Shown: positions 57,736 to 64,000 of the stretch, piece by piece | How positions within the stretch are numbered: position 1 is the first letter of the stretch | Layout: each line of letters opens with the position of its first letter | DNA from: Ancylostoma caninum | Taxonomy: Eukaryota > Nematoda > Chromadorea > Rhabditida > Ancylostomatidae | Assembly: GCA_037903475.1 (NCBI GenBank) | Contig: JBAJFG010000248.1 | Span: 496,001 to 560,000, forward strand | Length of the DNA: 64,000 nt | Reading direction: 5' to 3' | The notes under the pieces: model-generated | Told to the model about the DNA's origin: nothing | Database searches by the model: none | The model's input: only the letters and a program-made list of their open reading frames with translations | Made by a program: the position numbers and the translations under genes

Positions 57736-60700
57736 GGATAAACTTACACGTGGCTACATTTTGCTAAACGGTTTTCAATTAGAAAATTATTAAGTGAGGT
57801 CTGTTTGCGATTGAGAACAATAAAAACCACCTACAATGAAAAGTTCACAGGTGAAATGTCACCCTAAATGGAAGTGATCAGAATAGGTCCTATACAGCTT
57901 CAGTCTAACAGATATGTTTACGTTATGTTTATTGACACTTGCTCCTCCTTTCTTCCTTTTATTTACAAAGAGTTATTTTATCAAAAAAAAAATCGTTGAC
58001 GAATTGGAGTCATGTTCGCTTGAACCAGTAGAACATCTGTGGAAGTCGAACGTACAAAAAGCTGAATTGTCCAATCTTGCTTTGGAAGAAATGATTGACG
58101 GGAAACTTTCCTTTGCAGCACTTATGTCAGCCACTGTAGCGGCAAAAATATCCAGGAGAAGAAGGTCTTAGAGGACATGCACACAAGCATTATAGCGATT
58201 TTCACAGCTCCTCCGGGACGGAGAACACAATGACGAAAGAGCACTCTCAGAGCCACGCTGATCTGAGAGAAGCGGGTTGGGCAAAATCACTAGGAAGAAC
58301 TATGTTTTGCAGAATTTTTTCAGGGCACCTTTTCACTATCATAGAGGAAGTGCACCAATTATCAATTTATTTATTTATTTTCACTGCACTCTAAGGTGCG
58401 CCATAACACATACTTGATAAAGAACCAGACAACAGGAAACTAGTTGAAATAAGAAAACCATCTATCCGACAAAAGCATAAACATTTTTTTTCGAAACAGA
58501 CGCTTTGAAAGTACTCTGTAGGTAGAGATTTGGGCTAAAAACATAACGCAAAACCAGTTAATGGGTTGCTCGCAGCAGTTAGTTGATATTCCTTCGTGAC
58601 ATTCATGTACCTGGCATGGTCAGGGTAGTGACCCCAACGACATACATGATTTCCCATAAGAACGCCTAGAAAAAAAGCTTATGAGCCAAGTTAATGGGTA
58701 AAGGTGCAAGCGGGCATCGAAAGCGGAAGATCTGTCACACAGGCTCCTGTACTGCTCACTAAGCGAGCCTCTGTATGAGGCATGCGTGGCAAATTTCTTG
58801 CATTATTCAGGACGGTTCGACCTAGAACTCCAAAAAAAAAGTTGGAGAAATGTAAGCCTTTTGCCCAGTCTTCATTCATCTCTCAGGGTTGCCTCCTAGT
58901 TCAGGGGATGCCAAGGAGCTCAAATGTTGCATAGGAATAACAAGCAATGTCCATTCATACTTACTGCGCAAACCTACGAGCCGAGCCTGCCCTTACGATT
59001 TGTTATTTTTTCATCTACTAGAGTTTTTCGGTTTTTTTTGCCAATCCTTGCAGCGCTCGTATCAACACCTGTGAACAGCGATTCTTGCGGACTATAACTA
59101 CATAGTATGCATGTACAGCTAGAACCGAACATCGTATTAGTTGTAACTGAACTCGAATACTCGACTTCGATTGAGTGAAGAATCCGAATGCTAGAGCAAC
59201 GGGGAAAATAGAAATCTGGAAGGAAGATAGGAGCGGCAGCGAGGTCTTCTACTTCTCAAGTATTGGAATCTATGAAAGAGTTTCTAAATTTCCAAATAAA
59301 ATGACGAGATTCCGCTTTTATTCGGTCCCACGCATAATTCAACAAGCACACATCAATCGCAAACGAAAATGTAGCGAAACACTGCTTTGATGTTGACCAA
59401 AAACAAAAGTATGTAGCGAACAGAAGCAGGAATTCTGCAGAACCACACTCCTTCCAGGTGTAGGTGACCCGAGTAGTTGTAACGAATGCTCCGATTCATG
59501 TTGATAGCAGATTCCAAAACACACATCACGTGCAGATCCTATTATTTGCTATTCTCACTAGCTCTTCCTCTTCGAAACGAAATAAATCGGCGAAATATCA
59601 ATCACTGTAATGGTAAATAGCGGAATCTCGGTTGACGTTCGCCCAAACAACATCATGAATTTTGCATCGATGATCACCATATCCATTCCAAATCCTTGAA
59701 ATATTCATAAGCATTTGATACCTATTGCATGCCTACTTAGTCAGATGTGGGCGACGTAGTGTATGTAGGATGGAAACCACTTAAAAATGAGCGCGACCAG
59801 GAGGTCCCGAAGGATGCATGGGCGAGAAAACCTAGCCTTAGATTCCGAGGGGCTTAGCCTGAATCCAGGCCTATTGATGTAAGAGCACGGAAAATTTAAA
59901 TCATTTATAATTTCGTTCTCAGATCACGTTCAATCAATGGCTGCTCCAATGCATTCCAGTTAAAAAAATTCTCAGAAGAGGGTTTGGAGGAAAGCCGAAG
60001 TTTTTCTCTTCGACATTTCCTATAACCTGCTTCCATGAGAAACACTAGATATTTTTGCAAGGAGCAGACTTCACAATTTAAGAATCATCAAGGTGGTAAA
60101 TTTGTTCAAGAAGAGTTGGTGGATTTTGCAGGAAGAAATGCCACAACAACCCGCATTTTCCAGAATGTGTTTAGAAGGCAATTGCTCCAAAGCAAAACTT
60201 CCTGCACAGCCCGATTTATTCTCAAAAATACGTTGAACCTTCTTCTATTCGACTTGTAAAAGAACGATACAGAGCATGTGTTCTAGCGGAGAAATAAAAG
60301 AACAAACGTTGTACAGTAAGTTATGTCCCCCCTCTATGAAACATAGCAGCTGCTAAAGCACCTCTTTTCTTCAATAGTCAAGGCGAAGCGCGTGGGCGCC
60401 AAATTTGAACGTTGTAAAGGGGCATTTCTGAACGAACTCGGACACCCAGGCGTTTGAAGCGCTAGTGAACCCGCCCACTTTCGAATTCAATGCTTTTTAG
60501 TATTTCTGTAGTCATCGGATGCAATAGAAGATGACCTGCCTTAGTCCTGCCATCCACGTAGCAGGATCGCAGCAGGCCGAACGGGGCAATAAGCGCAGCT
60601 AACGGTGGAATAGACGCATCAAATCCGCCCACCATTGCGCGTGTCACGCAGGTGTAGTGTGGCTAGAACCGGGTAGACGGCGCTCCAAACACTCTAAAGT

Positions 60701-60848
60701 CTGAGAAGGAGCAGGAGTTGGAGCTCACAAGCATGTGACAGATACATGTCCCCGGGGGGGGGGGGGTTCTAGGATACTTTTCGCTAGTAACTTCCGTTTC
60801 AAATATCTAATTATTGATCAATATCGTCGATTTTTCTCCAAACCTAGA
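57736..60848. other. No firm gene; possible LINE tail at 58369-58385; G13 tract at 60754-60766
   Basis: A minus-strand (ATAA)n-type tail at 58369-58385 may mark another decayed LINE end. Two plus-strand ORFs with true ATGs, 57914-58171 (hydrophobic start, then KKIVDELESCSLEPVEHLWK) and 60035-60259 (AATAAA about 35 nt after its stop), look somewhat like protein but have no domain or splice support. Confidence 0.3.
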
Positions 60849-61049
60849 CTATTGAAACAAAGCAGTATCACGAATCTGAAAAAAACGGCAAGGTTGATGA
60901 CTTCGTAAGCTGGTATCTGCAGCCTCAACTATATCTGCTGTGCTAGGTGGCCACTGTGCACTGTCACAACTGGGTAGTGTTTGACAGCCACTATTGTTCC
61001 TTACCAACTGCACCACAGCGAAGAGCTCAACGTTTAGTAGTACCTTCAT
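60849..61049 (-). CDS. Candidate small secreted peptide (weak)
   Basis: The frame starting MKVLLNVELFAVVQLV has a signal-peptide-like N-terminus, followed by RNNSGCQTLPSCDSAQW and ending IRDTALFQ. Three cysteines lie in the mature part. It lies just downstream of the three-exon secreted-protein gene on the same strand. An acceptor-like TTTTTTTCAG lies inside the frame near 60878, so the true structure may differ. No homologue recognised. Confidence 0.2.
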   Translation of the reverse strand: MKVLLNVELFAVVQLVRNNSGCQTLPSCDSAQWPPSTADIVEAADTSLRSHQPCRFFQIRDTALFQ

Positions 61050-61255
61050 CACGCCAAATGCAGTTCCTCCTTCTGCTGACATAAGTGCAATTTATACTGT
61101 AGATATGTGCGACAGTCACAATTGAGCTTGCGCAGCTGTTTCAGATCGCCCCAAAGTTGGAATGAGAAAAAAAGGAATAGTTGTAAGAAAAGACGGTACT
61201 ACATATTTCGCGATCACAAATAGTGGAAGTTGTGTTCTTTTTATTCTCAGCAAAT

Positions 61256-62349
61256 TCAGTGCATTTGCGTTAGTTGAACTCCGCCGGTTTCTGGATCCTT
61301 GTCGCACTTGTAAGTCTTGCCTCGAAAAGTCATTTCAGTATCGACAGGGATCTGCAATAGAAAAAACAAAAACCTGGTAATGATTACTGCACTGCTAGTT
61401 ATCAGGTATGTTCGTGCATTGGAATCTCTAAGTAAATGCGCTTACTTCAGCTAGGTTACAGTTGCTTTAGCCGAGGCTCAGACAAGTATTTTGTCTTATG
61501 CCTAAAAAATCTAGGTTACGGAAACGCTTTCATGTGTTATTGTAGATGGCCAAATGAGGATTTAATGGGAAAGAACTGAAATGCCACCTCTCCTTCTCAG
61601 AAGATGCTCGTTTTGCGTATTGTTCACACCAAAATGTCTTATCAAGAATGTCCTTCATACAAATGATGATCGTTTACTGGGAAATTAGAAAAGACGTATA
61701 GTGCCGGTCAATCACTCTTCCATCACGAACATCGTGCATCTGGTCTGCCGCCTGCATTACATGCGCAACGCGACAGACCAGCTGGACCTTGTTGTTGTCG
61801 AGCAGTGTTTTCCACAGCTTCGCCTCCATTTTGAAATGCTTGAGTGAAATCATGTACAAAATACAGGCAACGCCAGAGAACAGCACCCGACAGGTGAGCC
61901 GCATCACATATGAGGTGCGGTGCGGCAGACCAGACGAGCAGTATTCTGTGACTGCGCTAGTTTGCGTCTCTTGAAATTTGTTTTTTAACAGCTCTCCAGT
62001 ACGACTTCGACAGTTTGAAGGATGTCAAACCATTCGTGTCCACGAATTTATGTCCACAAAAATGAAATGAGTTACCTCTTGATAGTAGTTGCTCAAACAC
62101 GCTACTATCGCCGACCTAACTCCAATTGATGTACCATTCTCAAAAGTGACGCATTCCCTTACGAAGCCCTCATCAATCTGCGCAATTGTTGTATGCAGTT
62201 CATTGCTCAAAGAGGACATGTCAGTTAAAACCTACCCATCTTTGTCCTAGGTCCATTCGTCCTCCTTTTCTAGTAGGACACTTTGGTGATTCGTCGTCAT
62301 CACAGTTGCAAGCAAATATGACAATGAGGGTGAGGACAAGTGCACGCAT
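61256..62349 (-). CDS. Complete three-exon gene for a small secreted cysteine-containing protein (103 aa)
   Basis: Exons on the minus strand: 62236-62349 (38 codons), 62076-62177 (34) and 61256-61351 (31 plus TGA), all joined in phase 0. Signals: acceptor ATATTTGCAG one base before the ATG (likely trans-splicing); donor TGG|GTAGGT; acceptor ATTGCGCAG; donor GAG|GTAACT; acceptor TTTCTATTGCAG; and AATAAA (complement of 61240-61245) 11 nt after the stop. Residues 1 to about 16 are a signal peptide (MRALVLTLIVIFACNC). The mature protein has four cysteines, in SPKCPTRKGG, FVRECVTFENG, AIVACLSN and KTYKCDKDPE, enough for two disulfides. NGT in FENGTS is a possible N-glycosylation site. Introns are 58 and 724 nt; the second holds a spurious ORF at 61674-61907. 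The layout resembles small secreted cysteine-rich proteins that are abundant in parasitic nematodes, but I cannot name the family. Confidence 0.75.
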
Positions 62350-62375
62350 CCTGCAAATATTATCAGAAATATTAT
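62350..62375 (-). other. Probable spliced-leader acceptor of the secreted-protein gene
   Basis: On the minus strand TGATAATATTTGCAG is followed by G and ATG. A one-base leader is typical of trans-spliced nematode mRNAs. The preceding TTTCTGATAATAT occurs twice in tandem. Confidence 0.5.
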
Positions 62376-64000
62376 ATTATCAGAAACACCTCGGACCCTG
62401 CTATCGAAAAATCATTGGGGAATAAGTATAGCTATGAGAGACGAACGGTATGACCGCTGATGTGTCTTGGTCTACGGCACATCTTTCGATTTGCTGCGGC
62501 TGGGACAATGAATAAGCGCATATTGTTCGGAGTTATCAGGAACACCACTGCTGAGCTATTCATCCCATGGTGGCCTTTATTGAAGGACCCAGCGCCGTAG
62601 AGTTTGGGCTTACTTGCAAGGAGGCGTGGCATATTATGCCTTGTGGATATATTATGCCTTTCAAATTTCAACTACAAACTTGGAAAATTTCAATTTGTAA
62701 CCTGAAAAAATTGGACCCAAAGTTGAGTGCAGAGCACCCTACTGCGGAATTGCACAAAATGTGACAACGAGTTCAACACACAGATTACGTCTAAGGATGT
62801 CTAAAAAACGCTCGAGCTGCCTGCTGACCATCCCGAATTTTTCATCTTGTGTTACATAATGCGTCACTCCATTCCTGTTTTGTTAACATCGATTTTCTCG
62901 ACCCAACATAAATATTGGAATGGAGAAGAGGTTCTGCGACATTTTTTGTTTTCAATTCTGAAAGGCAACGATAGCTCGACAGGTGAGATCTCGTACTGGC
63001 ATGAGCTAGAATGCTCTCGAAGCTTTCACATGAACGGCATATGGGGAGAGATTGGTTGGTATTTTGGTGACAATGGCTTCGGTCAGTCCAGTCTCACTTC
63101 GCTCCATTTTCTATTACAGATTAGTGCAAGGGAATCCGTTAAGAAGTGTCCCTGAAATACGTAGATGTGCTACGTTCAAAGAGAACATTATTCCGCCTTC
63201 AAAGGTCTTTCGATGATGCTTTGAGGCTGGCGATATAGCCGTTAACTGAGATTCTGTTTTAACAAGGGAATCCATTTCCAAAGAATTCGTTATGAGTGTT
63301 GCAGAACCTTTTCACCAACTCAGTAGAAATGAAAGATCTCCCTCATCAGCTGATTTCCTAGCACTATCTTTCTAACTTCTCCATTAACTTTCCTCAGAGC
63401 TCCAAACCCTCCTGTGTAAAAAGAAATTCGGATCGAATGACTAGTTACTCTTGATCATATGAGGTTGTTTTGGGAATCTCCAAAAGAGATCCTTCGCAAG
63501 AAAAGATCAAACGAAGTGTGCTGAGCCTCGACGGGATCGGGCTAAAGAATAAGTTAAGGAGTGGGCCTGAGCTGTTCTGTTTTCACTAGCGTTCTGGAAA
63601 CTTTTCCACCTACTCTCGTATTTCGCAACTTTAGCTAAATGGTCAGTGAGGACACATTAACTTCTTCAATACGCCGAACACACCGCACTCAAGTTGCAAC
63701 CTTCCGGTATCAAGTGAATTTGATGTTTTCTAAAACTACACCTTAGGCCTGAGATCTTTTTTCCAGACTTAGACGTCGTACCCCATCTAGTCAACATTGG
63801 ACCCGGAGAGAAAACGTTTTGAAGAAAAGATACAATTTGAAATGCCACAGAAGGGGTGTTAGAAGCATTAGGCAAAGTAGGTGACTGCGCCTAAAAGCGG
63901 CAGCACAGATATTTATGTTGGAAAGCAATTATGAATAACTCATTGCTTTTAGATTCCATCAAAAGAGCTCTTAAGTTTAGCGGAACTACATATTCTGCTG
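62376..64000. other. No supportable feature
   Basis: Chance ORFs only on both strands to the right edge. Confidence 0.4.

Overview
The window looks like gene-poor, repeat-dense genomic DNA of a nematode, most likely a strongylid such as a hookworm. The evidence is: short introns with TTTCAG-type acceptors; apparent spliced-leader (trans-splice) acceptors just upstream of two signal-peptide start codons; a nearly intact mariner whose transposase belongs to the same broad group as known nematode mariners; RTE and CR1-type LINE 3' ends; a tRNA-derived SINE; and long mono-G tracts of the kind common in nematode genomes. No bacterial operons, intact tRNA, rRNA or CRISPR arrays are visible. Most long open frames are chance ORFs or lie inside repeats.

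Genes. Host coding DNA is sparse and mostly on the minus strand. The best model is a complete three-exon gene (61256-62349, minus) for a secreted cysteine-containing protein of 103 residues. It has an acceptor one base before its ATG, two phase-0 introns and an AATAAA just after the stop. The first exon of another secreted cysteine-rich protein runs off the left edge (1-330, minus). A convincing terminal exon lies at 3949-4077 (minus), a probable one at 49532-49765 (minus), and a three- or four-exon candidate at 54544-55438 (minus). Two weaker exon candidates are at 15102-15293 (minus) and 16180-16474 (plus).

Mobile DNA dominates. 1.9-3.5 kb: a TTAA-flanked element with a second TTAA element nested in it. 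6.9-11.1 kb: two copies of a TA-flanked element in opposite orientation, one split by a TTAA element; the other copy is the matching empty site. 8.2 kb: a hairpin MITE. 12-13.7 kb: TTAA elements that share their junction. 16.9-18.2 kb: mariner with one frameshift. 19-20.1 kb: non-autonomous hAT with an 8-bp target duplication. 20.5-21.5 kb: inverted Penelope-like termini carrying a hammerhead-like motif. 29-29.6 kb: mirror-symmetric inverted array. 29.65 kb: duplicated perfect palindromes. 31.7-32.7 kb: a 1-kb TGAA microsatellite. 35.5 and 44.6 kb: RTE LINE ends. 36.8 kb: full-length SINE with target duplication. 41.4-42.6 kb: dead Tc3-like transposon. 46.2-46.6 kb: long-TIR MITE. 52.2-52.9 kb: another TTAA element. 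57.1-57.7 kb: CR1-like LINE end.

The genes found do not form an operon or a pathway. The main message is a record of nested transposition, in which target duplications (TA, TTAA, 8 bp, 11 bp, 15 bp) and one empty-site comparison identify the class of each element directly from the sequence.
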